Under the pieces are notes generated by a model, which did not search any database, was not told the origin of the DNA, and saw only the letters and a program-made list of their open reading frames with translations. From Athene noctua (Eukaryota > Chordata > Aves > Strigiformes > Strigidae): 64,000 nt of DNA. The stretch is from NCBI RefSeq assembly GCF_965140245.1, contig NC_134049.1:16090708-16154707 (forward strand), in the 5' to 3' direction. Positions within the stretch are counted from its first letter, which is position 1. Each line of letters starts with the position of its first letter. Made by a program: the position numbers and the translations under genes. Of the stretch, positions 1-11,100 are shown piece by piece.

Positions 1-1504
1 CAGGCTCACGCAGCGCTGCAGGTCGCTGACGGCCTGGTCCAGGCGGCCCAGCTTCTGCAGCGCCTGGCTGCGGCGGAACAGTGCCTTCACGTCCCGGCCA
101 TCGGCTTCAATGGCTGCAGACGAGCGGAGGATCTACTGCAAAGGCCCTGGACTGATCCAGCCCACCCGGACGAGCAGCAGCGTGCAGAGGCCAGTCCCCT
201 GCCAGCCACCACTGACTGTACCTTTAGACGCATCAGCCTCCGCCTTGGCGTAGTCCTCCTGCAGAGAGAGAAAGAGGTAGCGAGGGGGAAAGGCCTGACA
301 CACTGCCCGCACAAGGCTCGCTCAGCCCAGCACCCACCGCTGTAGAGAGCAAAGTGGGGTCTGAGGATGGGAACAGTGTCACTGCGCACAGGGAGCCAGC
401 CCAGCAGGACGTCCTGCCCTTCCCAGAACACAACCCTCACAGGACCTGTAGGGCCCCTGCTGCTTTTCAAGTGCTCCCCGCCTGCTCGAGCCCCTGAAGT
501 TCCTTGTGTTGCTCCTTGCCTCAGGGACAGTGTCACCGTGGGAGATCAGAAGTGCTGGGGAACAGCCCCAGAGTACGCACAGCCCAGGCATGGATGGGAG
601 GGCCCTGCCCTGGCCCCGACAGTGCGCAGGGGAGGTGGGACAGCACGAGTCAGTGGGTAGGGCTGGGAGAAAAGGTGAGTGAAGGGAACATCTGACAGCG
701 TCCTGCCTGGGGACTGACAAGACCCTGCCCAGGGACCGACAGGGCTCTGCCCAGGGACTGACAAGACCCTAGCCAGGGACTGACAGGGCTCTGCCCAGGG
801 ACTGACAAGACCCTAGCCGGGGACCGACAGGGCTCTGCCCAGGGACTGACAAGACCCTAGCCGGGGACCGACAGGGCTCTGCCCAGGGACTGACAAGACC
901 CTAGCCGGGGATTGACAAGACCCTTCTCAGGGGCTTCAGGGACCTCCCAGCGCAGCAGTGAAGGCAGCCGGGCTGGGGCAGCCGCCAGCAGTGCAGCCCC
1001 AGCAGGCCAGGGCGGCCGGGCAGGTTCCTGCAGGGCCCGTGGTGACGCACCCGCCCCGCTCTCACCAGCTTCAGGTAGCAGGCGGCCCGGTTGCGGTGCA
1101 GCACGGCTTGCTCCGGCTCGGCCTCGCAGAGGCTCAGCGCCTCCGTGTAGGCAGCGAGGGCCGCGGCGTGGTCCCCCGCCTGGAAGAGCGCGTTGCCCCG
1201 CTCCCGCAGCTGTCCCGCCGTCACCTGCCGAAGGGCACCGACTGGCACGGGGGCGGCGGGTGGGGGTGGAGCTGGGCACCGCCCTTGAACACCCCACGGG
1301 CGGCTACCCCGCGGATGGGCCCGGGACAGGGCCCATGGGGACACCAGGGTCGCCCGGGACAGGGCCCCGCTGCCCCGGGACGGGCCCGGGACAGGGCCCC
1401 GCCGCCCCCCACCGCCCCCCACGGGCCCTGGGCCCCGGCCCCCGAGCCCCCGGCAGCCGCCCTCCCCTCCCGCCCCCCCGGCGCTCCCTCACCGCCGCCT
1501 CCAT
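1..1504 (-). CDS. UNC45A: UNC45A, 5' end (partial)
   Basis: UNC45A is a UCS-domain co-chaperone that works with HSP90 to fold myosin. Only the N-terminal TPR part is in the window; the gene runs off the left edge. Coding exons: 1493-1504 (MEAA), 1066-1224, 222-258 and 1-113, all with GT-AG junctions and consistent phase. The second exon contains QLRERGNALFQAGDHAAA and AVLHRNRAACYLKL. The next two give EDYAKAEADASKAIEADG and RRSQALQKLGRLDQAV. These align closely with TPR motifs 1-3 of human UNC45A. The N-terminus before the first TPR is only about eight residues, shorter than the longer human isoform. The ATG at 1504 is followed directly by a GTGAGG donor and lies in a CpG island. It is the first gene of a minus-strand run, downstream of the SHISAL1-like gene. 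Confidence 0.93.
711..925. repeat. 44-bp minisatellite in UNC45A intron 2
   Basis: About five tandem copies of a 44-bp unit, itself two related ~22-bp halves: one with GGGACTGACAAGACCCTAGC and one with GGGACCGACAGGGCTCTGCC. Phase markers at 797, 841 and 885 give an exact 44-bp period. It lies inside the UNC45A intron between 259 and 1065. It is non-coding; ORFs crossing it are by-products. Confidence 0.9.
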
Positions 1505-1670
1505 CGCTCCTCTTTCTCGCCGCGCCCGTGACGTCACCGCCGATCGCCGGGGGAACCCGGACGCCACCGCCCGCGTCACGTGATGGGGCCGCTAGCTAAA
1601 AGGGGCGGGGCGAGAGCGCGCCTCTAGCGCCGCCCCGCGGCTCGGCGGTGCCGGCGGCGGCCACGTGCGA
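1487..1670 (-). promoter_or_regulatory. UNC45A CpG-island promoter with CRE and E-box
   Basis: A GC-rich block around the UNC45A start codon. It contains a full palindromic CRE, TGACGTCA (1529-1536), and TCACGTGA (1576-1583), an E-box of the TFEB/USF type. GC boxes lie near 1601-1612. The motifs are seen in sequence; their use by CREB or TFE/USF factors is inference. Confidence 0.6.
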
Positions 1671-1689
1671 CCTCGTGCGTGTCCCCGCC

Positions 1690-1808
1690 TGTCCCGTGCC
1701 GTGCCCCCCCCAACCCCGTGCCCCCCCCGCGTACCCCACCCCGCCCCGTACCCCCCCCTTCCCCCCCCCCCCCTCCCCGTACCCCCCCCTTCCCCCCCCC
1801 CCCTCCCC
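1690..1808. repeat. Poly-C / pyrimidine low-complexity tract
   Basis: About 120 bp of almost pure C with scattered T, G and A, including uninterrupted C runs of 9-12. It sits between the SHISAL1-like stop codon (1809) and the UNC45A promoter, so it would be G-rich in minus-strand RNA. No coding sense. Confidence 0.85.
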
Positions 1809-3222
1809 TCAGCAGGCCCGTCCACGGGGCGTCAGCGGCGGCAGGAGCCCCCCGGGGCCGCGGGGTGTCCGGGAGCGGGTCTGGCGTCCCCCCGGGAGTC
1901 CGCGGGGCAGGCGGCAGGTGCAGGGCAGGAGGCGGCCGAGGTGGCAGCGGCGGGTCCGGTAGAAGTGGAAGAGGTCGATGGCCATGAGGAGGAGGATGAG
2001 GAGCCCATAGAGGCCCACAAAGGGCAGGGCCAGGGGATTCCTGGAGGGGGGAAGGGGGGCCACCTCAGGACGGGGTGGCCATGGTCCCTCCCAGCACCTC
2101 TGTGCTGGGAAGGGCCTGGCTGGGGGCAGGTTTGGACTTCAGGGTGACACTGTTCACCTCCAGCAGCCACAGCAACTCCCTGGGGCCATGCCAGGAGTCC
2201 CCACCACCCCCTCCCACCTCCCAGGCAGCACAGCCCCTGCCCCAAACAGCACAGCCAGGCTGCAGCCCCACTCACCGGAGGAGGCCTGGGCCGGCCAGGC
2301 TGGAGAGGTTCACCCCGGTGAGGGCCTCCAAGACTGGCTGGGAGCAGCAGGATTTGAGGGCGTGTGGGCTGGGCCAGCAGCAGTAGCGGTGGCCGGCTGG
2401 GTCACTCAGCCGCGGGCAGTAGAAGCCGGGGTGGTAGCGGCCGCCAGGGCCCATGTAGCCCTCGCAGAGGTGCAGGTTCTTCACTGAGACTGCGGCAAGG
2501 AGCAGGTGCTTGGTGGGGTGCCACAAAGCCCGAGAGCGGGGTACACGCTGGGCTCAGCCATTACATCGAGGAGAGTCAGCATGCCGGCAGCCGACATGGT
2601 GCTGGTGGGATGCATTGCCAGCTCTGGCAAGACAGAACCTCACAGGGATGCGGCAGAGTGGAGCCTGCCCCAGCAGGGACAGGCTGGGCTGGGTGCACCC
2701 CAGTCCTGTGGGGCCTTGCCATCACGGCACAGGAGCCCCTGGCTCGGTTCTTAGGATGGGTTTGGGTCATGGCTGGGCTCCAGTGCAGCCCCACAAGGCC
2801 CTGGCTCCTGGCAGTCCACGTGTGCTGTGACCTCCAGCGCTCCCCATTGCCCCAGCAAGGACAGAGACGAGCAAGGAGCATGATGGCAGCAGAAGGGAGG
2901 GGAAAGCCCACAGACCAGTCTGGATCTCCCTGTGCTGAACCCCCTTTCTGTTCCCCACCACATCCCAGGGACAGCACTTCTCACCCCACAGACACGCTGC
3001 CACGGGACCAGCCTCACCTCACCTGGCCCACCATCCCAGTGCCGACCTCCCAGTCTCCACCATGGGCCAGCAGGAGCAGCCCAGAAGGGACGAGACCCCC
3101 GCAGGGACAGGGAGGATGGGTTCAGGGAGCAGGAGGAGCAGGAGCGGGGTCATACCTGTCCCGAGGAGGCCGGGGCACAGAGCCGTGGTGAGGAGCAGCT
3201 GGAGCAGGAGCCCACTCAGCAT
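1809..3222 (-). CDS. Shisa-like 1-related type I membrane protein
   Basis: Three exons (3156-3222, 2276-2489, 1809-2040) join in phase to a 170-residue protein. A hydrophobic signal peptide (about residues 1-21) is followed by a short Cys-rich ectodomain: CEGY at 31-34, GRYHPGFYCPRLSD at 39-52, YCCW at 58-61 and SCC at 69-71. There is a possible N-glycosylation site NLS at 83. One membrane span (about 96-117, LPFVGLYGLLILLLMAIDLF) precedes a basic, Pro/Arg-rich tail. The GRYH-GF-CPRLSD motif and the Cys spacing closely resemble SHISAL1 (KIAA1644), so this is a SHISAL1 paralogue or relative; the exact orthologue was not settled. Family function is poorly defined; Shisa proteins modulate receptor trafficking or Wnt/FGF signalling. 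It occupies the UNC45A-MAN2A2 interval, where human has HDDC3. The stop lies only 305 bp upstream of the UNC45A ATG. Confidence 0.83.
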
Positions 3223-5130
3223 CTTCCTGGCCGACCCTGGGCAGAGGCAGCTCTGGCTCTGGCGGAGGCAGAAACCACAGCCCCTCCTGCTCCCGCCTCC
3301 ATCGCGGCCCATCAAGAGCCGCTCGAAGCCATTAGAGCCTCCTGCGCTGGCTGCCCGCTCCACAGGGACCGGGGCGGGAGGCGGGAGCATCGCTAATGAG
3401 CTTCTCGGGGGCCAAGTGCAGGATTGCAGGCGCCTTCCCCACCCCGCAGTGGGTTGCCAGCTCCGTGGTTGCTGGTTGGGCACCTCATCCACCTGGGGAT
3501 CCAGGTGTGGCGGGTGGGGGCCACAGGCCCGGCTGGGCAAGCGGCTGGCCCCTGGGCTGGGGGTACTGCAGCCCCTCGGCAGCCCAGTCCTGGCAGGCAG
3601 TGGGCCCTGTGCCCGCAGCCTGGCTCCCTGCCAGCCACACCATTAGCCAGGCTCTGGCAGAGCCGCTGGTGTTGCGCTGTGCCAGTGCAGGGCTGTGCCC
3701 CCCTGCTCCCCGCACAGCCCTGCAGCCCCTTCACACCCCCGGGGTCCTGCCTTGTGCCAGGCTGCCCCTGGGGCCGTGCGAGGGGCTGAGCTGCCGTGGC
3801 TGGGCCGTACCAGCTCCACGCACCTGCCCCTACCCAGGGCCAGGGGCGAGCCCGTGGGATGCGGGCTGTGCCGGAGACTGTGCGGGAAACCAAGACAGAG
3901 CTCAGCCAGCACCATCTCCTCGCCAGCCCTCCCTGCGGCCCTCGGCGCTAGCACCCTGCGCAGTAAATAGCCCCAGGGGGGCCAGGGGAACGAAGCGGCC
4001 CCCGCAATCCCCACAGCAACCAGGAGGATGCTCCTGGTGACGTGGCTGCCCACAGCCCCTGGGGCACTGCAGACCGGCAGCACAGGGGTGCATGTGTGGG
4101 TGCAGCAGCAAACAACATCCCCCCCATCCCCTCCCTGCTGGGCTGGGCCCCCTTGCTGGGGTGCCAGGGGGGTCCAACCATAACGGTCAGCACATGCCCC
4201 TCAGCCACCAGCAGCCCCAGTGGAGACCAGGCTGCCAGGCTGACACTGGAAGGCTGCTAAAGGGGCTGAATTTGGGAGAGGCCATTCCCACGCGTCACTC
4301 GGACGCTGCTGCCTGCACAGGGAGCTGTCTAACTTCTGCCTGCACCCCATCCCCCTTACTCCTGCCAGCCCCCAGCACTGCCCACCCCTGAGCACGGCTG
4401 GGCCTGGCTGGTGCCATCAGCCTCTCAGCCCCAGGGATCCCACAGAGCCGAGCACGGCATAGCCCCAGCAACCCACCCAGCACCCCCTGACTGGCCATGA
4501 CCCCAGCTCCCAGCCTGCCTCCCCGCTGCCTCAGGGCGCTGTGGGTCTCTGGAGCACCACTGCCTGTCCCCCACGCGACCAGCGCGAGAATCACAAACCA
4601 GACACAGGCCGGGTCCCTTGGAAACAGCCTCATGTTTCCTACAAGCTCCAGGCGAGCTCTGTCTCCAGTCCACAGCACCTCCCCTGCCCCATCAAGCTCC
4701 TGGCAGCCCCCATGCTGCCCCACGGGTTGCGGGGAGCCCATCCCCAAACGCCAGGGTGGGCACCCTCCCGGGCAGCCACGCAAAGGCAGCAGGGTAGCCG
4801 TGTCCACACCATGGGCAGCGGCAGAGCCCGGCCCGCTGCCCCTGCCAGCTGCGCTCAGCTTGGAGCAGCGCCTGGCCTGTGGCCTCTACACCCAGGCAGC
4901 ATCCAGCAGCCTCCGCGCAGCCTGGCCACAGCAGTTTGCTTCTGAAATCTATCTGAGAACACAGGACTAATAAATTAGAAGGCAGCAGCCTTTGCAAGTC
5001 CAGCACCTCCTGCCCAGCGCCTGCCTGCCTGCTGTGGGCCCGTTGGCCCAGCCGCTCCTGGGCTGCACTGGTGCTGCTGGGCTTGGCAGCTGCTCCCAGC
5101 CCGTCTGCTCCTCTCCTGCCCCGGGACACG
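3223..5130. other. Intergenic: SHISAL1-like 5' side and MAN2A2 3' UTR
   Basis: No further gene was recognised. On the minus strand the right end holds the MAN2A2 3' UTR; no canonical AATAAA was found for it, so its end is unplaced. The left end holds the SHISAL1-like promoter; a possible acceptor just upstream of its ATG (CTCTGCCCAG) suggests a spliced 5' UTR. Open frames across the interval are GC-driven and show no familiar motifs. Confidence 0.5.
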
Positions 5131-8100
5131 CTACCCCAGGCGGATGCGGAAAGTGGCGATTTCCATGGGGTCCAGGTGGATGCTGGTGCTGTTGGAGGCC
5201 GTGCCCAGCGGGTACATCAAAGTCAGCGAGGTGGGCTGCAGGGAGCCCAGCTCCAGCCCCTGGAACAGGCTGCCCAGGGCCAGCTGGGGAGAGAAGAGGG
5301 AGAAGGGTGGGCAGCCCAGGTGAGCGGGACACGGTGCCTGGCAGTGCAGCACCGTGCTCGGCGCAGCCCCGCATGCCGTGCCAGCAGCCGCCCATGGCAC
5401 CCCCTGACCCAGTCCAGGCTCTGCTCTTCCTCGCTGGGGGGTGCAGAGCTTGTAAACATCTCCAGACCCCCTTTACGAGAAACCAACATCCTCCAGCTTT
5501 TCCTGGGCAAGGAGCAGAGGGGCTCTGGTGCTGGGGGACCCAGCTCCCCTCCAGCCTCTGTCCCAGCTCGGCATAAGCACAGGATGCCAGAGGCAGAGCT
5601 GGCGCCAGACACGTCGGGGGCCCTGGCCTGGCTGCGGCCCAGCGGCAGGTGGAGGCGGCAGCTCAGTCCTACCTTGCCCTGGCTGGTGGTGCAGTTAAAG
5701 CCCAGGTTCTTGGCTTCAAGGCTGCAGTCAAAGCCTTTGCGGTGCAGGATCAGGGCTGCCTCAGCCGAGGGTAGCGAGTCATCCTGCCGGGGAGCCGGGG
5801 TGTGAAGTGCAAGGCCAGAGACAGCAAGGGCAAGACCCCCCTGAGAGTCCTGGTGCCCCCGGGCCATGCCTGCCCTGCTCCCAGGACGCAGCTCACCTCT
5901 GCCTGCAGCATCCGCAGGTTAAGGATGTGGAAGTCGCAGGGGAGGGTGGTGGAAAGGGGCGTGAAGGAGCGCAGGGCTGGCAGGGCTGGCTTCTCCTGGG
6001 CCACGGGCATGACCAGGGCCTCAGCGTTCAGGTGCATGGAGGTGATGTGGCTCAGCAGGGAGGGGAAGCTGATGGGGCGCCCATCCTGCACCTGCCAAAG
6101 AGCCCAGGGTCAGGGGAGATGCAGGGCCAGGCAGAGCTGGGACAGGGCCCCCAGGGCCTCCTGCTCCTTGCAGCCTCTCCAGCAGCAGTCGGAGAACAGG
6201 CACAGGACACCCGGAGCTGCCCCCGCCCAGGCATGGCCCTTTCCCCCATGCCCAAAAACAGGGAGGGAGGCTGCCGGCCGGGCAACCTGCACAGAGCCTG
6301 GCTAACCGACAGTCGGACTACGGGGCCTGGCTAGGCTAGTTGCTAGCAGCTAGAGCACGAGACAGGGAGAGATGGTGGGGCCAGGCCAGGCATTACCTCT
6401 GGGCTGCCAGTCCTGGCGCTGGGGAAGCCCAAGGCTTTAAACACGGAGGCCAGTTTGGAAAAGAAGCCGGAGCTCTGAACAGGTGACATGTTGCATGCAG
6501 AGCAGAGAGAGCAGCGAGGGGACGGGACAAGAACATGGTGATTACGAGGACAGCATGGCACCGCCTCCCACCTGCGGGACAGGCCCCACTCTCCCCACAG
6601 CCCCCTGCTCCAGCCCGTCCCTGCACAGTGATGGCCCGGGGGCCACGGGGCAGCAGGGGAGGAGACCCCGCAGCCAGTCACACCTTCCCAAGGCAGGGCT
6701 GGGCTCTGGGCTAGCAGCGCCATGCCCGACACCCATCCTGCAGCCTCACAGCCCACGCACCTTGCTGGCAGTGGTGCGGCGTTCCAGGAGGAGGCGGAAC
6801 CGGTTGCAGGTCCGTTTGTTGTCCTTCAGCCCTTGGCCCAGGCCCCGGTTGTCATCCTGCATCAGGCGCCTGTCCAGGATCACCTCCAGCTGGCCTGCGA
6901 AAAATGGGACCAGCACCCCAGATTTAACAGGGGCCAGCTGCCCCCCACAGCCCCTCAATGCTCCTACAAGACCGGGGAGCCCCCAGAAACAGCAGGACCG
7001 GAGCACCCTCCTCGCCAGCACCCCACGGCTCTGTGGCAGACTCCCACCCCAGGTCACTGCCCACGGCCCCCACAGGGCTGGCTCACCGCTGCTGAGGCTG
7101 GAGACCCCCAGGGCCTGGGCTGTGTGCAGTGTCAGGCGGCTCTGTGCGTCCTGGATGTAAGCCATGGCGGGCATGGGGTAGAAGTTGGCCTGCAGCGGCA
7201 GCTTCCGCTGGTACCGGCGGGGCTGGATCTGCCAAGAGACAGAGGTCAGTGGCTGGAGGTGGCTCCTGCGGTGGAGGACGGGGACCATCCCCCCAGGGGC
7301 AGCTGCTGTCCCTCCACAGGCTGTCAGATACCTGGAAACCGTTGAGGTCTGTGAAGAAGGTGTCACCACTCTCGATGTCGGTGCTGAAGCGCAGGGCCAG
7401 CTCCTTGTTGATGTGGTCACGGATGTCCACCAGGCAAGACAGGTCCAGGGACAGGCCCTCCACCCCTGCGGGCAGGCAGTGAGGGGCTGGGCCCCTGATC
7501 AGGCAGCATCACCCGGTGCCCCGGGGCTGGTGACCTCCCCGGCACAGCCTCCCATTGTCTCACCTGGCACGTTGTAAAGCCGCACCACGGTCTGGACATG
7601 CTGGTAGTAGCTGGCGACCTCCGAGAAGAGGGGTCCCTCCGTCACCCGCACTACTGGGGGGTCCTTGGGGGCATAGGGCTATAGGGGAAGGAGGGCTGCA
7701 CTGAGGCTGCTGCCTGCAGGAAGGCACGTGGCCGTGGCTCGGCTGCCAGCTGGCTCTCAGAGGTGGTCCCTGTACCTTGGCCTCGCCATCAGGCAGAAAG
7801 AGATAGGCTCCGCTTTTGTCCTTGGAGGTCCTGGTGCCATAGACAAGGAACTCGCTGCTCACCCTCTGCTCCCGCTCCTCCCCAGCACGGCGGATGCTCT
7901 GCGGGCCGGCACGATGGTGAGCATGTGTTGGGCAAGGCAGCATCGTGTCCCCCCTGCCCTCCTTCACCCCTGTGCCAGCTGACAGCCCCCTGCCCTCACC
8001 TGCAGCAGCCCCGAGCGGCCCGAGAAGCAGGCATGCAGGTGCTGGTTCTCCAGGCAGAAATCATCAGCGGCGGCCGGGAAGACGTGCATGGGCACGGCCT

Positions 8101-11100
8101 CCTGCTTGCGCACAGGCAAGTCCCGGCCATGCAGGTACAGGCGCACGGAAGATTTCAGCACGGTGTGGCCATCGAGGGACTTGTGCAGCTGCAGCACCCG
8201 CAGCCCCAGTGCAGGTAGGCGGGCCAGAACAGACACCTGCAGGCAGCACGCAGAGCTGAGCCAGCCCTTCCAGGGGTGGGCAGCTGCTGGAGCTCGCACC
8301 GCAGTACGGGCACACTTGTACCCACAGAGGGCCCACGGGGCGTCCTGGCCATACCTGGTAGACGTCAGGCACAGCGTCAGTGGCGGAGCTCCAGCGTGCG
8401 CTGAGCTGGGAAGGCAGTGGCTGCCCCTCCTCGGAGAGCACACGCACGTGTGGGGAGTCCACCAGCACCGGCACCACGCTCAGGCGCTCCTGCTCCAGTG
8501 GGTTGAATACCACCAGGAACCTGCGCGCGGGGTCACACAGGGATAGCTGCCCCAGCCCTGCAGCGCCCACGGGTCCTGTGGCACCCACCCACTGTTTCAC
8601 ACAGCCCCGGTACCCCCTGTTGCTGCCCCTCTCCAGCCCCACAAGCCCCCAGGCAGCTCCTACCGGGGCGAGGTGTCCATTCTGAGCACCGTCCTCTCCG
8701 GGAGGGAGTCCTGGCTGGGGCGCGTGTCATCCTGGGGAGAGGAGCAGTCAGAGCCATGCTGCGCCCACCGCCTGTGCCAGCCTGGCCGTGGCAGGGCACA
8801 GGGAGCCATGGGGCAGGGCGCTGCTCACCGTGCCGAGGAAGGGTGCAGCGGGGTCGTGGTGGTAGGTGTCCTTGTCCCCCAGCACGAGGTAATGGGCAGC
8901 ATTGATGATGACGCGCTTGAGGTTATTGAGGGAGTGGAGCAGCCTGCGGCACGGGCAGAGTGAGCCAGCACGACCATCCCCCCAACAGCCTCCACCTCCC
9001 CACAGGACTTCCACACCCAACCACACTCCCACCCGAAACAAGGCTGCACCCCGGCCCCCTGCACGCACCGGACTCCATAGTCAACCGCCACGGCCTCCTT
9101 GGCGGTGCCGGTGATGGCGTCGTGGTGCTGGAAGAGGCCCAGGTTGCGGCGGGCGTTGCTCAGCAGGGCGTAGTCGGAGAGCGGGTACCTGCTGTCAGCA
9201 CCAGCGCGGCGGGTGTGGGCAAGGGCCAGGCTGTACAGGATCTCTGCCCCCCTGCGCAGGGATGTTGTCACTGAGGGCGCCTGCCCTGGCACCCCAACAT
9301 TCCGGGCCGAGCAGTGCCAGGACAGAGGGAAAAGGAGACGCCTGCCCAGCCCACACACTCTCTGTGCACAGGGACACAGCTGTGGGGAGGGCAGGGGGGG
9401 ACACTGGGGCTGAGAAAAGGTTTGACACTGCTCGAGCCACCCCCAGCACGTTGGCGATGGGTCACAAACCACGGGACTACCCAGTGCTGCCTGGCACACC
9501 CGGCACAGAACACCTGCCCCGGCACCCGGCCTGCTTCCCCTCACCGGAGATGGGCCTCCAGCACCCGGTCGAGGCTCTTGTAGAAAGGCCGGGAGGTGTA
9601 GTAGCCTGTCCAGTAGTGATCCTCCCGGTCCGCGTAGGAGAAGAAATCCCCGCTCAGCACTGGGAACCCAGGCAGCTTCATCCCTGGCACAATGCCCACC
9701 TTCTTATACAGGGCATCAAAGTAGTCGGAGAGCGTCCCAAACTGCGCCTGCAGCACAGCACACACAGCCCTGAGCTGGGAGAGCGCTGGGAGGGTGCTGG
9801 GAGGGCACTGGGAGGCTCCCACCACCCCTCCCAGCACTGCCTGCCCTCCTACTGGGCTCTGGGGTGGCCTCCCCATAACCTCTGCCTGTGAGGCCCTGCT
9901 CCCCGCAGACCCCTGCGCTGCCCCGGAGCTCTCGGCAGGTACCTGGACATGGAGGTTGGGCCGGGAGTTGAGGAAGTCGAAGATGCGCTGGTAGTTGAGG
10001 AACTGGGCATCCCACTCCTGCGGCTTGTCGTAGCGGAAATCGTCTCCCAGGGGCACCAGCAGCACCTTGCTGCGGTACAGCTTGGACTTCTTGCGGTACT
10101 GGTCCAGCAGCAGCTGGGCTCTGCCGTGGGGGGCCAGAGCATGAGGCTGGCTGCTGGCCCGGGCTATGGGGCTTGGAGCCACTCGTCCCTGCCCTGCAGC
10201 ACTCACCGCTCGGCCACGTTGGCATCAGTGATGGCTCGGGGAGGCACCTTCCACGGGCAGTTGATCCGGCCCCCCGGCAGGCGTTTGAAGTCAAACTGGC
10301 AGCAGATCTTAGGGTCTGGCCCACAGGTGTGGGGCACGTCATAGCTGTAGAAGGGCATCATGTGGCAGAAGATGTCGGTGCTGGTGTCTGGATCTGTGGG
10401 ACCAAGGGCAGGTGAGCACCAATGACAGCTCTTCCTCGCCTGTCCCCGAGCAGGGGGGCCCATGGGGACAGTGGCAGGGGCAGAGCAGACCTGGCACACC
10501 AGCTCACCCATGCAGAGCCCAGTGGCCTCACCCAGAGTGCTGGGCGTGGAGGCAGCTGGGGAGTCACCCCAGGACTGTCCCACAGGCCAAAACCACGCTT
10601 GGCTCAGCTTGGCAGCAGAAAGCAGTGGGTAGCTGTTCCCTGCTGCCCCCCGCCCTGGCAGGATTCCCTCGGCAGTCCCCTCCCACAGCCCCTCACCCCA
10701 TGTTTGTCTCCACATGAACTCCAGGTTCTGGGTGGCGGCAAAGTGCTTCTTGATGGCGTAGTGAACGCGCTGGATGAGCATGCCGGTCAGGTTGGAGCGC
10801 TTCAGCAGGTAGGGCATGGTGGAGCTGTGCCCGAAGGGATCAACGGCCCAGCCTGACCGTGGCATCACGCCTGCAGACACCGAGAGCCATCAGCCCCTCG
10901 CCTCCCGCCAGCGACGGGGCTGCCCGCCAGCACACTGAGCGGGTCCCCAGCCAGTGCTCCCGCCCAGCTCTCACCAATGTTCTTCTCCAGCCACTGGTGC
11001 CCCTCGATCAGCTGGTCGATCATGGCGAAGTAGTGGGAGTTGGCCTCGTCAGGCATCACCCAGCCACCCGTCACCATCTCCAGCTGCCCGTTGCCAACCA

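Noticed and set aside
1..5130. HDDC3, expected between UNC45A and MAN2A2
   Set aside because: No HD-domain exon was found on either strand; the interval is filled by the SHISAL1-like gene.
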